From Rhodospirillaceae bacterium (GTDB lineage: Bacteria > Pseudomonadota > Alphaproteobacteria > Rhodospirillales > Casp-alpha2), in NCBI GenBank assembly GCA_002706405.1, contig PALN01000015.1, forward strand, positions 1-54,451: DNA of 54,451 bases. The letters are read 5' to 3'. This document shows positions 25,257 to 34,196 of this stretch, piece by piece. The notes beneath the pieces were generated by a model that had not been told where the DNA came from, ran no database searches, and saw only the letters and a program-made list of their open reading frames with translations. How positions within the stretch are numbered: the first letter of the stretch is position 1; each line of letters opens with the position of its first letter. The position numbers and the translations under genes were made by a program.

Positions 25257-27170
25257 ATGACCAATGCCTATGACGTAGCTTACGCGCGTTCTCTCGACGA
25301 TCCGGACGGTTTCTGGGGCGAGGCGGCGGAGGCGCTGGTCTGGACCAAGAAATGGGACAAAGTGCTGGATGACAGCGGGGCGCCCATCTACCGCTGGTTC
25401 ACGGGCGGTGAGCTGAACACCTGTTACAACTGTCTGGATCGTCATGTCGATGAAGGCAACGGCGGCCGCACGGCCCTGATCTATGACAGCCCGGTCACCG
25501 GCGGCACGCAACGCAGCTATTCCTATCTGGAACTGCGCGACGAGGTCGCCAAATTCGCGGGCGCCCTGGCGGCCCAGGGCGTGGGCAAGGGCGACCGGGT
25601 CGTCATCTACATGCCCATGGTGCCGGAAGCGGCCATCGCCATGCTAGCCTGCGCGCGCCTAGGGGCCATTCATTCCGTGGTGTTCGGCGGGTTCGCCTCG
25701 AACGAACTGGCCGTGCGCATCGACGACGCCAAGCCCAAGGCCGTGGTCAGCGCGACCTGCGGGATCGAGGTCAACCGGGTCATCGAATACATGCCGCTGC
25801 TGCAAGGGGCCATTGATCTGGCCAAACACAAGCCGGACACGGTGATCATCCTGTCCCGCCCGGAATGCGAGGTCGATCTGGCGGCCTACGGCTATCTCGA
25901 CTGGGCCACGGTGGCGGCCAAGGCCGCCCCCCACGATTGCGTGCCCGTGGCGGCGACGGACCCGCTGTATATCCTCTATACCTCGGGCACCACGGGCGAG
26001 CCCAAGGGCGTGGTGCGCGACAACGGCGGCCACGCGGTGGCGCTCAAATGGTCCATGAAATACGTCTATGACGCGGACCCGGGTGATGTCTATTGGGCGG
26101 CCTCGGACGTCGGTTGGGTGGTCGGCCATTCCTATATTGTCTATGCGCCGCTGCTCCACGGCTGCACGACGATCTTCTACGAAGGCAAGCCCGTGGGCAC
26201 GCCCGATGCCGGGGCCTTCTGGCGGGTCATCGCCGATCACAAGGTGAAGATCTTGTTCACCGCGCCTACGGCCTTCCGCGCCATCAAGAAGGAAGACCCC
26301 AACGGGGAGTTCCTGAAGAAATACGACATGTCCTCGTTCAAGATGCTGTTCCTGGCGGGCGAGCGGACCGATCCGCCGACCCTGGAATGGGCCGAGAAGA
26401 CCCTAGGCGTGCCGGTTATCGACCATTGGTGGCAGACCGAAACGGGCTGGGCCATTGCGTCCAACTGCATGGGATTACACCGTTTTCCGGTAAAGGCGGG
26501 TTCGCCGACCAAGCCGTGCCCCGGCTGGAACGTCCAGGTCCTGGACGAAGAAACCCACGAGCCCGTCAAGCCCGGGGAAATCGGTGCCATCTGCGTCAAG
26601 CTGCCCATGCCGCCGTCCAGCCTGCCGACCCTGTGGAACGCCGATAAGCGCTTCCGCGAGGCCTATCTGAATGAATATCCGGGCTACTACAAAACCGCCG
26701 ATGCCGGTGTGTTCGACGAAGACGGCTATATCTCGATCATGGCGCGCACGGACGACATCATCAACGTGGCGGGCCATCGCCTGTCGACGGGCGGGATGGA
26801 AGAGGTTTTGGCCGCCCATCCCGATGTCGCCGAATGCGCCGTGATCGGTGTGGCCGACGACATGAAGGGCCAGTTGCCCATCGGCTTCCTGGTGCTCAAG
26901 GCCGGCGTGACCAAGGGGGCCGACGAGATCGTCGACGAGGTCGTGACGCTTGTCCGCCAGCGGATCGGCCCCGTCGCGGCCTTCAAGCAGGCGACGGTGG
27001 TCCCGCGCCTGCCCAAGACGCGGTCCGGCAAGATTTTGCGCGGCACCATGCAGAAAATCGCCGACAACGAGCCTTGGAAGATGCCGGCGACCATCGACGA
27101 CCCAGCCATTCTCGAGGAAATCACCGACGCGTTGAAGGACATCGGCTACGGCGCGTCCCGCAAGGGCTAA
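25257..27170 (+). CDS. prpE: propionyl-CoA synthetase
   Basis: A 637-residue acyl-CoA synthetase of the acetyl/propionyl type. The N-terminal ACAS cap (DPDGFWGEAAEAL..W), LYTSGTTGEPKG, the long GCTTIFYEGKPVGTPDAGAFWRVI segment and the WWQTETGW motif are characteristic of PrpE. RSGKILRGTM carries the catalytic lysine that is a target of acetylation in this family. It activates propionate to propionyl-CoA in the cytosol. GGGAGG precedes the ATG. No methylcitrate or propionyl-CoA carboxylase gene lies in the window. Confidence 0.92.
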   Translation: MTNAYDVAYARSLDDPDGFWGEAAEALVWTKKWDKVLDDSGAPIYRWFTGGELNTCYNCLDRHVDEGNGGRTALIYDSPVTGGTQRSYSYLELRDEVAKFAGALAAQGVGKGDRVVIYMPMVPEAAIAMLACARLGAIHSVVFGGFASNELAVRIDDAKPKAVVSATCGIEVNRVIEYMPLLQGAIDLAKHKPDTVIILSRPECEVDLAAYGYLDWATVAAKAAPHDCVPVAATDPLYILYTSGTTGEPKGVVRDNGGHAVALKWSMKYVYDADPGDVYWAASDVGWVVGHSYIVYAPLLHGCTTIFYEGKPVGTPDAGAFWRVIADHKVKILFTAPTAFRAIKKEDPNGEFLKKYDMSSFKMLFLAGERTDPPTLEWAEKTLGVPVIDHWWQTETGWAIASNCMGLHRFPVKAGSPTKPCPGWNVQVLDEETHEPVKPGEIGAICVKLPMPPSSLPTLWNADKRFREAYLNEYPGYYKTADAGVFDEDGYISIMARTDDIINVAGHRLSTGGMEEVLAAHPDVAECAVIGVADDMKGQLPIGFLVLKAGVTKGADEIVDEVVTLVRQRIGPVAAFKQATVVPRLPKTRSGKILRGTMQKIADNEPWKMPATIDDPAILEEITDALKDIGYGASRKG

Positions 27171-27318
27171 GTCGTGCCCCTATGACCTAACTGTTTTTCC
27201 TGTCTGGCCCATTGAGGCTGGACGCCGGATCAGGCATGGTGCGGGCAACGGGCGGCGCGCGGCCGCTTGAGGGTGCGCTGCGCCCGCTTCCCTAACCAAA
27301 AATTCGAGGATATCCACC

Positions 27319-28752
27319 ATGTACAACGATGTCTTGCTGTTCATCGACGGCGAATGGACCAAGGCGGCCGCGGGCCGCACGATGCCGGTTGAAAACCCGG
27401 CCACGGGCGAAGTCATCGGCACCGTCGCCCATGCGGATCAGAGCGACTTGGACCGGGCGCTGGAAGCCGCCGACAAGGGATTCAAGGAATGGCGGCAGGT
27501 CTCGGGCTTCGACCGCGCCAAGGTGCTGCGCAAGGCGGCCGATCTGCTGCGCGAGCGCGCCGACAAGATCGCGCCCCTGATGACCCTGGAACAGGGAAAG
27601 ACCCTGCCGGAAGCCAAGGGCGAAATCATGGTCGCCGCCGACGTCACCGACTGGAACGCCGAGGAAGCGCGCCGCACCTATGGCCGCATCATTCCGGCCC
27701 GTGCCGGCAACGTCTATCAGATGGTGATCAAGGAGCCCGTGGGCCCCGTCGCCGCCTTCACGCCCTGGAACTTCCCCATCAACCAAGCCGTGCGCAAGAT
27801 TGCCTGCGCCCTTGCAGCCGGCTGCTCCATCATCGTCAAGGCGGCCGAGGAAACCCCGTCGTCGCCGGCGGAACTGGTCCGCTGCTTCGCCGATGCGGGC
27901 GTGCCCGCTGGGGCCATCAACCTGGTCTATGGCGTGCCGGCGGAAATTTCCGAATACCTGATTCCGCATCCGGTGATCCGCAAGATTTCCTTCACCGGGT
28001 CGACCGTGGTCGGCAAGCATCTGGCGGCCCTGGCCGGCACGCATATGAAGCGTGCGACCATGGAACTGGGCGGTCATGCGCCGTCCATCGTATTCGACGA
28101 CGCCGATGTCGATCTCGCGGTGAAGATCCTGCGCGCCAATAAGCAGCGCAACGCGGGCCAGGTCTGCGTATCGCCGACCCGTTTCCTGATCCAGGAAGGC
28201 GTGTACGAACAGTTCGTCGACAAGTTCACGAACGGCATGAAATCCATCAAGGTCGGCGACGGCATGTCCGCCGACAGCCAGATGGGCCCGATGGCCAACC
28301 CCCGGCGCATCACCGCCATGGAGGAATTCATCGGCGACGCCGTGCAGAAGGGGGCCAGCCTGAAGACCGGCGGCAAGCGCATCGGCAACAAGGGCAACTT
28401 CTTCGAGCCCACCGTGCTGACCGACGTTCCCCTGGATGCGCGCATCATGAACGAAGAACCCTTTGGCCCGGTCGCCGTGATTGCGCCGTTCAAGGGCTTT
28501 GACGATGTGGTCGCGGAAGCCAACCGGCTGCCCTTCGGCCTGGCCGCCTATGCCTATACGGGATCGGCCAAGACGGCGCAGGACCTGGCGACCAGCGTGG
28601 AAAGCGGGATGATTTCCATCAACCACCACGGCATCGCCCTGCCGGAAACGCCGTTTGGCGGCGTCAAGGATTCGGGCTACGGCTCCGAAGGCGGCACGGA
28701 AGCCATCGAAGCCTATCTGAACCCGAAGTTCGTGACCCAGGCGAGCCTCTAG
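27319..28752 (+). CDS. NAD(P)-dependent aldehyde dehydrogenase, succinate-semialdehyde dehydrogenase type
   Basis: A 477-residue aldehyde dehydrogenase. The active-site residues are N151 (TPWNFP), K174, E249 (MELGGHAP) and the nucleophile C283 ([11 protein letters not shown]), with FTGST (225-229) at the coenzyme site. The C-terminal [26 protein letters not shown] pattern is shared with succinate-semialdehyde and 2-oxoglutarate-semialdehyde dehydrogenases. I cannot separate these two by eye. It may be cotranscribed with the aminotransferase that begins 38 bp later. Confidence 0.85.
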   Translation: MYNDVLLFIDGEWTKAAAGRTMPVENPATGEVIGTVAHADQSDLDRALEAADKGFKEWRQVSGFDRAKVLRKAADLLRERADKIAPLMTLEQGKTLPEAKGEIMVAADVTDWNAEEARRTYGRIIPARAGNVYQMVIKEPVGPVAAFTPWNFPINQAVRKIACALAAGCSIIVKAAEETPSSPAELVRCFADAGVPAGAINLVYGVPAEISEYLIPHPVIRKISFTGSTVVGKHLAALAGTHMKRATMELGGHAPSIVFDDADVDLAVKILRANKQRNAGQVCVSPTRFLIQEGVYEQFVDKFTNGMKSIKVGDGMSADSQMGPMANPRRITAMEEFIGDAVQKGASLKTGGKRIGNKGNFFEPTVLTDVPLDARIMNEEPFGPVAVIAPFKGFDDVVAEANRLPFGLAAYAYTGSAKTAQDLATSVESGMISINHHGIALPETPFGGVKDSGYGSEGGTEAIEAYLNPKFVTQASL

Positions 28753-28790
28753 GCACCGCCGCAAACCCTCTACAGGGCATGGAGAGAGCC

Positions 28791-30071
28791 ATGACGGACC
28801 TGACCCAGGCGGGCGGCGACGCCCTTGCCAAATCCCATGACCAGGCCAAGGCGCGCTATGGCGATATCCGGGGCCGCAACCTGGCCCTGGACATGACCCG
28901 CGGCAAGCCATCGGCGGCGCAGTTGGATTTATCCGATGCGCTGCTGACCAACGTAACGGCGGAGGACGTGCGTGACGACGACGGCACGGACCTGCGCAAT
29001 TACGGCGGCCTGGCCGGGACACCGGCCTGCCGCAAGCTGTTCGGTGACTACCTGGGTGTGCCCGCCGATCAGGTCGTGATCGGCGGCAACTCGTCCCTGC
29101 AGATGATGTACGGGGTTCTGGCCCGCGCCATGACCTTCGGTGTCGTGGGCGGGAAGGGGCCTTGGCGGGACGAAGGGGCGACCGTGATCTGCCCCGTGCC
29201 CGGCTATGACCGGCATTTCGCGATTTGCGAGGAACTGGGCCTGGACATGGTGTCCGTCGACATGAAAGACGACGGGCCCGACATGGATGCGGTCGAGGAA
29301 TTGGTCAAAGACCCCAAGGTCAAAGCCATCTGGTGCGTGCCCAAGTATTCCAACCCGACGGGGGCGACCTATTCGGACGCCGTCGTCGACCGGCTGGCCA
29401 CGATGAAAGCGGCGGCACCCGATTTCCGCATCCTGTGGGACAACGCCTATGCCGTCCACCATCTGGGCCAGGGACTGGACGAAGTTGCCGACATTCTCAC
29501 CGTCTGTGAAAAAGCTGGCTGCCCGGACCGCCCGTTCATCTTCGGTTCGACCTCCAAGATCACCTATGCGGGGGCCGGCATTGCCGTGTTCGCCGGGTCC
29601 AAGGCCAACGTCAAGGACGCCCTGGACCATCTGTTCTTCGAAACCATCGGGCCGGACAAGATCACCCAGCTGCGTCAGGTGAAGTTCTTCAAGGATATGG
29701 ACGGCATTCTCGCCCACATGGACGGTCATGCGGAGCTCTGCGCGCCCAAATTCAAGGCCGTGGACGACGCGCTGACCAAGCATCTTGCGGGCAAGGGCAT
29801 CGCGACCTGGACCCGGCCCAAGGGCGGCTATTTCGTCAGCCTGGACGTGCTCGACGGTTGCGCCAAGGAGGTCATCCGCCTGGCCGGTGAGGCCGGGGTC
29901 AAGCTGACCCCCGCCGGATCCTGCTTCCCCTATGGCAAGGACCCCAACGACCGCAATATCCGCCTCGCCCCGACGTTGCCGCCCCTGGAAGAGGTCGTCC
30001 AGGCCATGGAAGTGGTTTGCGCCTGCGTCGAGTTGGCCTGTTTGAACAAACTGGCGGCCGACGCCGCGTGA
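28791..30071 (+). CDS. aminotransferase class I, group Ic aspartate aminotransferase type
   Basis: A 426-residue PLP enzyme. The Schiff-base lysine is K256 in GSTSKITYAG, preceded by SNPTG (187-191) and DNAY (217-220). The overall sequence, with DMTRGKPSAAQLDL near the start, fits the separate branch of aspartate aminotransferases (Asp_aminotransf, group Ic) rather than AspC. The ATG at 28791 follows a GGAGAGAG site; another ATG four codons upstream lies inside that site. The last bases overlap the GTG of the transporter gene. Confidence 0.85.
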   Translation: MTDLTQAGGDALAKSHDQAKARYGDIRGRNLALDMTRGKPSAAQLDLSDALLTNVTAEDVRDDDGTDLRNYGGLAGTPACRKLFGDYLGVPADQVVIGGNSSLQMMYGVLARAMTFGVVGGKGPWRDEGATVICPVPGYDRHFAICEELGLDMVSVDMKDDGPDMDAVEELVKDPKVKAIWCVPKYSNPTGATYSDAVVDRLATMKAAAPDFRILWDNAYAVHHLGQGLDEVADILTVCEKAGCPDRPFIFGSTSKITYAGAGIAVFAGSKANVKDALDHLFFETIGPDKITQLRQVKFFKDMDGILAHMDGHAELCAPKFKAVDDALTKHLAGKGIATWTRPKGGYFVSLDVLDGCAKEVIRLAGEAGVKLTPAGSCFPYGKDPNDRNIRLAPTLPPLEEVVQAMEVVCACVELACLNKLAADAA

Positions 30072-31003
30072 CGGGCACCGCCCCTCGGCCCGCGCCTGCC
30101 GCGCCGGATATGGGCGAGGGGGGCTGGCATTGGGGGGCTGCGGCCGCCGCCACGTTCTGCATTTGCGTCTGGGGTGCCGTGCCGCTGGTGACCAAGGTCG
30201 CCGCCCAGGAAATGGACGGCCTGTTGGTCGGTATCCTGCGCGTCGTGTTCTGCCTGCCCGTGGTGGCGGTGATGCTGGCCGGCCGGCGCCGGCCCGTGCC
30301 CCGCAGTTGGCCCTTGTGGCGCGCCCTGACGCTGGTCGGCCTGTCGTCCTTCATCGGCTTTCCCGTGCTGTTCAGCCTGGGCCAAAGCATGACTACGGCC
30401 AGCCACGGCGGCCTGATCCTGGCCTCGGCCCCGATCCTGACCGGCATCGTCGCGGCCCTGTGGCACCGCAAGCTGCCCGGGCTGGCCTGGGTCGCGGGCG
30501 CCATTCTAGGGTTTGCCGGGGTCGCCACATTGATCCTGATCCGGGCCGAGGGCATGCCGACGGACGCCCGGCCATCCCTGGTGGGGGACTTGATCGTCCT
30601 CGCCGGCGTGTTGTCTGTCGCGGTCGGCTATGTGTCGGGGGCACAGTTGTCCAAGACCCTGGGGCCGGCCACCGTGACCTTTTGGGCCAATCTGGTGGCG
30701 TCCCTGCTGATCCTGCCCTGGGCCATATGGTGGCTTGCGGCCATTGATCTGGGCGCCGTCAGCTGGGACACCTGGACGGGGATCGTCTATCTGGCGGCCT
30801 TCGCCCAGGTCATCAATTTCGTGCTGTGGTATTGGGCCATGGAAAAGGGCGGGATCGCGCGCATCGCGGCGTTCCAGTTCGTGCAGCCGGTAATCACCTT
30901 GATCCTGGCCGTGATATTCCTGGGCGAACTGATGACCCTGCCGCTGCTGGCGTCAGCGGCGCTGATCCTGGCCGGGGTCGGCCTGTGTCAGTTCAAGCGT
31001 TAG
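30068..31003 (+). CDS. EamA/DMT family transporter
   Basis: A 311-residue inner-membrane protein with about ten hydrophobic helices in two EamA repeats. The first begins at WHWGAAAAATFCICVWGAVP and the second at LVGDLIVLAGVLSVAVGYV. EamA proteins export amino acids or other metabolites; the substrate is unknown. The start is taken as a GTG that overlaps the aminotransferase stop (GTGA), which suggests that the pair acts together, perhaps on an amino acid. An ATG at 30110 is an alternative. Confidence 0.85.
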   Translation: MTGTAPRPAPAAPDMGEGGWHWGAAAAATFCICVWGAVPLVTKVAAQEMDGLLVGILRVVFCLPVVAVMLAGRRRPVPRSWPLWRALTLVGLSSFIGFPVLFSLGQSMTTASHGGLILASAPILTGIVAALWHRKLPGLAWVAGAILGFAGVATLILIRAEGMPTDARPSLVGDLIVLAGVLSVAVGYVSGAQLSKTLGPATVTFWANLVASLLILPWAIWWLAAIDLGAVSWDTWTGIVYLAAFAQVINFVLWYWAMEKGGIARIAAFQFVQPVITLILAVIFLGELMTLPLLASAALILAGVGLCQFKR

Positions 31004-31018
31004 GGGCGCAGGTCAGGA

Positions 31019-31681
31019 TCAGTCCTGATTGCTTTCGGAAGACGGCCACACGCTTTCGGCGGTCGGCGTCGGCGCGGTGACAGGCTCGGCCGGTGCCGGC
31101 GGTGCCGCCGGTTCCATGCCCTGGGCGCCGGAAGCCTGGGTCGCCGGGCCGTGGTTATTGCCGGCGCGGGCACGGGCGATGGCGATGACCTTTTCCAGGT
31201 CGTCCGCCGTACACAGGCCCAAACCCACCGGGTTCTGCGGCTTGATGTTCGACGTATTCCAGTGCGAGCGGTCGCGCACCGACACGATGGTCGGCTTGGT
31301 CGTGCCGATCAGCTTGGAAATCTGGCCGTCCGACATTTCCGGATAGTTCTTCACCAGCCAAGCGATGGCGTCGGGCCGGTCCTGGCGCTTGGCCACGGGG
31401 GTGTAGCGCGCACCCTTGGACTTCTTCGGCAGCGGCAGATTGGGCTTGGCGGCTTTCAGGCTGGCCGAGGGGTCGCCTTCGCAGCGGGTTAGTTCCTCTT
31501 GGGTCAGCTCACCGGTCTGAACGGGGTCGAGCCCCTGCATTCCGACGGCAACTTCGTCGTCGGCGATGGCCTGGACTTCCAGTTCATGCAGACCGCAGAA
31601 TTCGGCGATCTGCCTGAAGGTGAGGGCCGTGTTCTCCACGAGCCAGACGGCTGTGGCCTTCGGCATCAACGGACGCGCCAT
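31019..31681 (-). CDS. trcR: cell cycle transcriptional regulator TrcR (DUF1013)
   Basis: A 220-residue protein conserved across Alphaproteobacteria. MPKATAVWLVENTALTF and QIAEFCGLHELEVQAIADDE form a first helix-turn-helix-like unit. A second copy-like unit follows at about 105-140: DAIAWLVKNYPEMSD, QISKLIGTTKPTI. The last 40 residues are a proline/alanine-rich tail. TrcR associates with RNA polymerase in Caulobacter; the same role here is inference. A good promoter lies 92-119 bp upstream. Confidence 0.9.
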   Translation of the reverse strand: MARPLMPKATAVWLVENTALTFRQIAEFCGLHELEVQAIADDEVAVGMQGLDPVQTGELTQEELTRCEGDPSASLKAAKPNLPLPKKSKGARYTPVAKRQDRPDAIAWLVKNYPEMSDGQISKLIGTTKPTIVSVRDRSHWNTSNIKPQNPVGLGLCTADDLEKVIAIARARAGNNHGPATQASGAQGMEPAAPPAPAEPVTAPTPTAESVWPSSESNQD

Positions 31682-31772
31682 AATTACCTTCCCATTCGGA
31701 GTTGGATTTCGGGATTGTCTGATCGACCAGCACGCCCCCGCGCGTACGGGGACGCACCGGAACTTGCGACGT

Positions 31773-31800
31773 TATATAGGCACAAGGGCCCTCGGGTCAA
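31773..31800 (-). promoter_or_regulatory. sigma-70-type promoter for trcR
   Basis: On the minus strand TTGACC (31795-31800) is separated by 16 bp from TATATA (31773-31778), giving a predicted start near 31766 and a leader of about 85 nt to the trcR ATG at 31681. The leader includes a CCCCG/CGGGG hairpin. Confidence 0.5.
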
Positions 31801-31822
31801 AGGATCAGATTGATTTTGGGGG

Positions 31823-32824
31823 CTATTCTGCAACCTGGAACACGATTTTTCCGATGTGTTGGTTGGATTCCATCAATTCATGGGCTTCGCGCGCCTGATC
31901 CAGGGAAAAAGTCTTGTAAATCACGGGTTTGACCGCGCCTTTCTCGATCAGCGGCCACACGGTCTCCCGCACGGCCTTGGCGATCACGCCTTTGCGCGCG
32001 ACCGATTGCGCGCGCAAGGTGGACCCGGTGATGGTCAGGCGTTTCAACATCAACGGCATGAAATTGATTTCGGCCTTCGATCCCTTCATGAAGGCGATAT
32101 TGACCAGGCGCCCGTCGCGGTTCAGGGATTTCAGGTTCTTTTCGATGTAGTCGCCGCCGACCATGTCCAGGATCACGTCGACCCCCTTGCCGCCGGTGAA
32201 TTCCTTGGCGGCGGCGACAAAGTCCTCTTCCTTGTAATTGACGGCCCGTTCCGCGCCCAAATCCAGGCAGGCCTGGCATTTCTCGGCGCTGCCGGCGGTG
32301 GCGATGACCTTCGCGCCCAGACGGCTCGCGACCTGGATCGCCGTGGTGCCGATGCCGGACGTGCCGCCGTGGACCATCAGGGCCTCGCCCGGTTTCAGGT
32401 CGCCGCGTTCGTACAAATTGGTCCACACGGTGAAGAAGGTTTCCGGCAGCGCCGCCGCTTCAACCATGGACAGGCCTTTCGGCACGGGCAGGCATTGCTC
32501 GGTGGGGGCCGTGACGTATTCGCCATAGCCGCCGCCCGCGACCAACGCGCAGAGCGCATCGCCCACGGCCCAGCCTTCGACCCCTTCGCCCAGGGCCGCA
32601 ACCGTGCCGGAAACCTCCAGCCCGGGAATGTCCGTGACGCCCTCGGGCGGTGCGTAATGGCCCAGGCGCTGGACCACGTCGGGGCGGTTGACGCCGGCGG
32701 CGGCGACCTTGATCAGAACCTCGCCTTTGGCGGGGGCGGGCACGGGACGGGTCGTGATGCGCAGTTGTTCCGGGCCGCCGGGTTCGGCGATTTCGACGCA
32801 GGTCATTTCCGTAGGCAGGGACAT
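31823..32824 (-). CDS. NAD(P)H quinone oxidoreductase, PIG3/zeta-crystallin type
   Basis: A 333-residue zinc-free medium-chain dehydrogenase. GVNRPDVVQRLGHY and PGLEVSGTVAALGEGV mark the substrate domain, and VHGGTSGIGTTAIQVA is the NADP-binding Rossmann turn of the TP53I3-like quinone oxidoreductases. It probably reduces quinones with NADPH in the cytosol. The ATG at 32824 gives the normal length; upstream codons in the same frame cross into the divergent DUF1192 promoter region. Confidence 0.9.
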   Translation of the reverse strand: MSLPTEMTCVEIAEPGGPEQLRITTRPVPAPAKGEVLIKVAAAGVNRPDVVQRLGHYAPPEGVTDIPGLEVSGTVAALGEGVEGWAVGDALCALVAGGGYGEYVTAPTEQCLPVPKGLSMVEAAALPETFFTVWTNLYERGDLKPGEALMVHGGTSGIGTTAIQVASRLGAKVIATAGSAEKCQACLDLGAERAVNYKEEDFVAAAKEFTGGKGVDVILDMVGGDYIEKNLKSLNRDGRLVNIAFMKGSKAEINFMPLMLKRLTITGSTLRAQSVARKGVIAKAVRETVWPLIEKGAVKPVIYKTFSLDQAREAHELMESNQHIGKIVFQVAE

Positions 32825-32924
32825 GGGGGCTATCCGTTCGCTATTGGGTTTTCGAAAGGCCCCTTCACCTAGTAGATTGAGCCCCCAAAGTGCAAGAGGG
32901 CAAAGTGCAGAAAGGGACGGCGCC

Positions 32925-33113
32925 ATGGCAATGGACGCGGACGACCTGGAACCGCCGAAGAAAAAGGCGGATCTGAAAAACCTCGAGGTGATGTCGATCG
33001 AGGCGTTGAACGACTATATCGCCGATCTTGAGACGGAAATCGCCCGGGTGCGCGAGACCATCGCGGCCAAGGAAGCGGCGCGGAAAAGCGCCGACAGCTT
33101 TTTCAAGACGTAG
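32925..33113 (+). CDS. DUF1192 domain small protein
   Basis: A 62-residue charged protein. A short acidic/lysine-rich lead is followed by KNLEVMSIEALNDYIADLE and a helix ending ADSFFK, the pattern of DUF1192, a short alphaproteobacterial family of unknown role. The second half probably forms a coiled coil. It is divergent from the quinone oxidoreductase, and its end overlaps the converging membrane protein gene by 11 bp. Confidence 0.85.
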   Translation: MAMDADDLEPPKKKADLKNLEVMSIEALNDYIADLETEIARVRETIAAKEAARKSADSFFKT

Positions 33114-33363
33114 ACGCGTCCTGTTCCGCTGCGGCGCGGGCCGCCGACACCGCGCGCTTCTTGCGCCGCGAGGCCATGAACATCAGCCAGCCGATCGGGC
33201 CCAGGAACAACACGATCACCAGCCAGCCCATGCGCGGGCTGAACGGGCAGGCGGCGCCGTCTGCGGCGGCTTTGGCGGCGGAAATATCCTTCGACAAGGC
33301 GACATGGATCAGCGGCAGGACGTAGCCGATCACGATCACGGCCCAGGCGGCGGCAGGCGACAT
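33103..33363 (-). CDS. small two-helix membrane protein, PLDc_N-like
   Basis: An 86-residue protein with two hydrophobic helices, about residues 6-22 and 46-63. The second contains MGWLVIVLFLGPIGWLMFMASRRKK, which resembles the PLDc_N (phospholipase D nuclease N-terminal-like) membrane segment. A basic, then serine/alanine-rich tail follows. No function is known. It converges with the DUF1192 gene. Confidence 0.7.
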   Translation of the reverse strand: MSPAAAWAVIVIGYVLPLIHVALSKDISAAKAAADGAACPFSPRMGWLVIVLFLGPIGWLMFMASRRKKRAVSAARAAAEQDASTS

Positions 33364-33421
33364 GGGATTTCCTCTGCGTTCGATTAGGAGAAACTTAACA
33401 TCCCAAGGATAGGCTGCAAGC

Positions 33422-33450
33422 AGGACACGAGGCGAAAGTGTCCTTTATTT
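33422..33450 (+). terminator. terminator-like hairpin 1 in the 33.4 kb gap
   Basis: AGGACAC (33422-33428) pairs perfectly with GTGTCCT (33438-33444) and is followed by TTATTT. Confidence 0.5.
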
Positions 33451-33474
33451 CCATGCCTCCCTGAAAACTCGACG

Positions 33475-33508
33475 ACCGCCCTCCCAACCCGGGGGCGGTT
33501 ATTTTTAT
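33475..33508 (+). terminator. terminator hairpin 2 in the 33.4 kb gap
   Basis: ACCGCCC (33475-33481) pairs with GGGCGGT (33493-33499) and is followed by TATTTTTAT, a good intrinsic terminator for plus-strand transcription. Confidence 0.6.
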
Positions 33509-33527
33509 GGCGAGACGGGAACGATTG

Positions 33528-33540
33528 CCGGAAATTCCGG
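33528..33540. promoter_or_regulatory. palindrome CCGGAA-A-TTCCGG
   Basis: A perfect inverted repeat with 6-bp arms and one central base, about 85 bp upstream of the -35 of the next promoter. It could be a regulator site for the thioesterase pair, but this is unsupported by any adjacent regulator. Confidence 0.3.
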
Positions 33541-33624
33541 ATGGTTCTTCGAGCTTGTCAATAACCCTTTGCAGTTGACGGGTATAGGGCGGCTGGTTAC
33601 GCTTTCCCGGTCATTCAGGCGAGT

Positions 33625-33652
33625 TTGACAGGTATGAGGCATATAAAATAAT
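33625..33652 (+). promoter_or_regulatory. near-consensus sigma-70 promoter for the thioesterase pair
   Basis: TTGACA (33625-33630) and AATAAT (33647-33652) are spaced by 16 bp, matching 11 of 12 consensus positions. The predicted start falls at or just before a perfect 10-bp hairpin (33657-33666 with 33672-33681), which would form the 5' end of the mRNA. Confidence 0.55.
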
Positions 33653-33743
33653 TAAGGGGCCGCCGGGCAAACCGGCGGCCCTAAATCATTTCCGGCCCCG
33701 CCTGCCGGCCTTCCCGATGATCCACGACGAAAAGTGCCCCGCC

Positions 33744-34196
33744 ATGGCCGACGCCTCGACCCCCGAAACCCGCGATGCCTATCCCCATATTCTGGAAATC
33801 CAGACCCGTTGGATGGACAACGACATCTATGGCCACGTCAACAACGTGACCTATTACAGCTACTTCGACACGGTGGTGAACAGCTACCTGATCGACGCGG
33901 GGGGGCTGGACATCCACGATGGCACGGTCGTCGGTTTCGCGGTCGAGACGACCTGCCGGTTCTTCAAGCCGGTCGCCTTTCCGGAAAAGCTGGCGGCGGG
34001 GCTGCGGGTCGGCAAGCTGGGCAATTCCAGCGTCCGTTACGAGATCGCCATCTTCAAGGACGGCGAGGACACGGCCACCGCCGCCGGCCATTTCGTCCAT
34101 GTTTTCGTCGACCGTCGGACGGACCGGCCGACGCCGGTCCCGGCGGCCATCCGCGCGGCCCTGGAAAAGCTTGTCGTGGCGGGCGGTGGCCAATGA
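33744..34196 (+). CDS. acyl-CoA thioesterase, 4HBT hot-dog family (first of pair)
   Basis: A 150-residue hot-dog thioesterase. The active-site loop reads [21 protein letters not shown], with the aspartate and HxNN pattern of the 4-hydroxybenzoyl-CoA thioesterase type. [16 protein letters not shown] is the central strand. It should hydrolyse an acyl-CoA in the cytosol. ATG codons at 33717 and 33744 are both possible; I prefer the second because a GAAAAG lies before it, but the choice is weak. The next gene, a paralog, overlaps its stop. Confidence 0.88.
   Translation: MADASTPETRDAYPHILEIQTRWMDNDIYGHVNNVTYYSYFDTVVNSYLIDAGGLDIHDGTVVGFAVETTCRFFKPVAFPEKLAAGLRVGKLGNSSVRYEIAIFKDGEDTATAAGHFVHVFVDRRTDRPTPVPAAIRAALEKLVVAGGGQ

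Larger units (their letters stand above)
33385..33510 (+). ncRNA. candidate small RNA ending in tandem terminators
   Basis: The 353-bp gap 33364-33716 carries two successive terminator-like hairpins on the plus strand, although the nearest upstream plus-strand gene ends at 33113 and a minus-strand gene lies between. Single-stranded CCTCCC and CCCTCCC segments in between could pair with ribosome binding sites, as in known alphaproteobacterial small RNAs. The 5' end is a guess. Without transcript data this is a candidate only. Confidence 0.3.

Noticed and set aside
27241..27287. GCGGGC/GCCCGC inverted repeat as the prpE terminator
   Set aside because: The arms are short, the loop is about 35 nt and no T-run follows.
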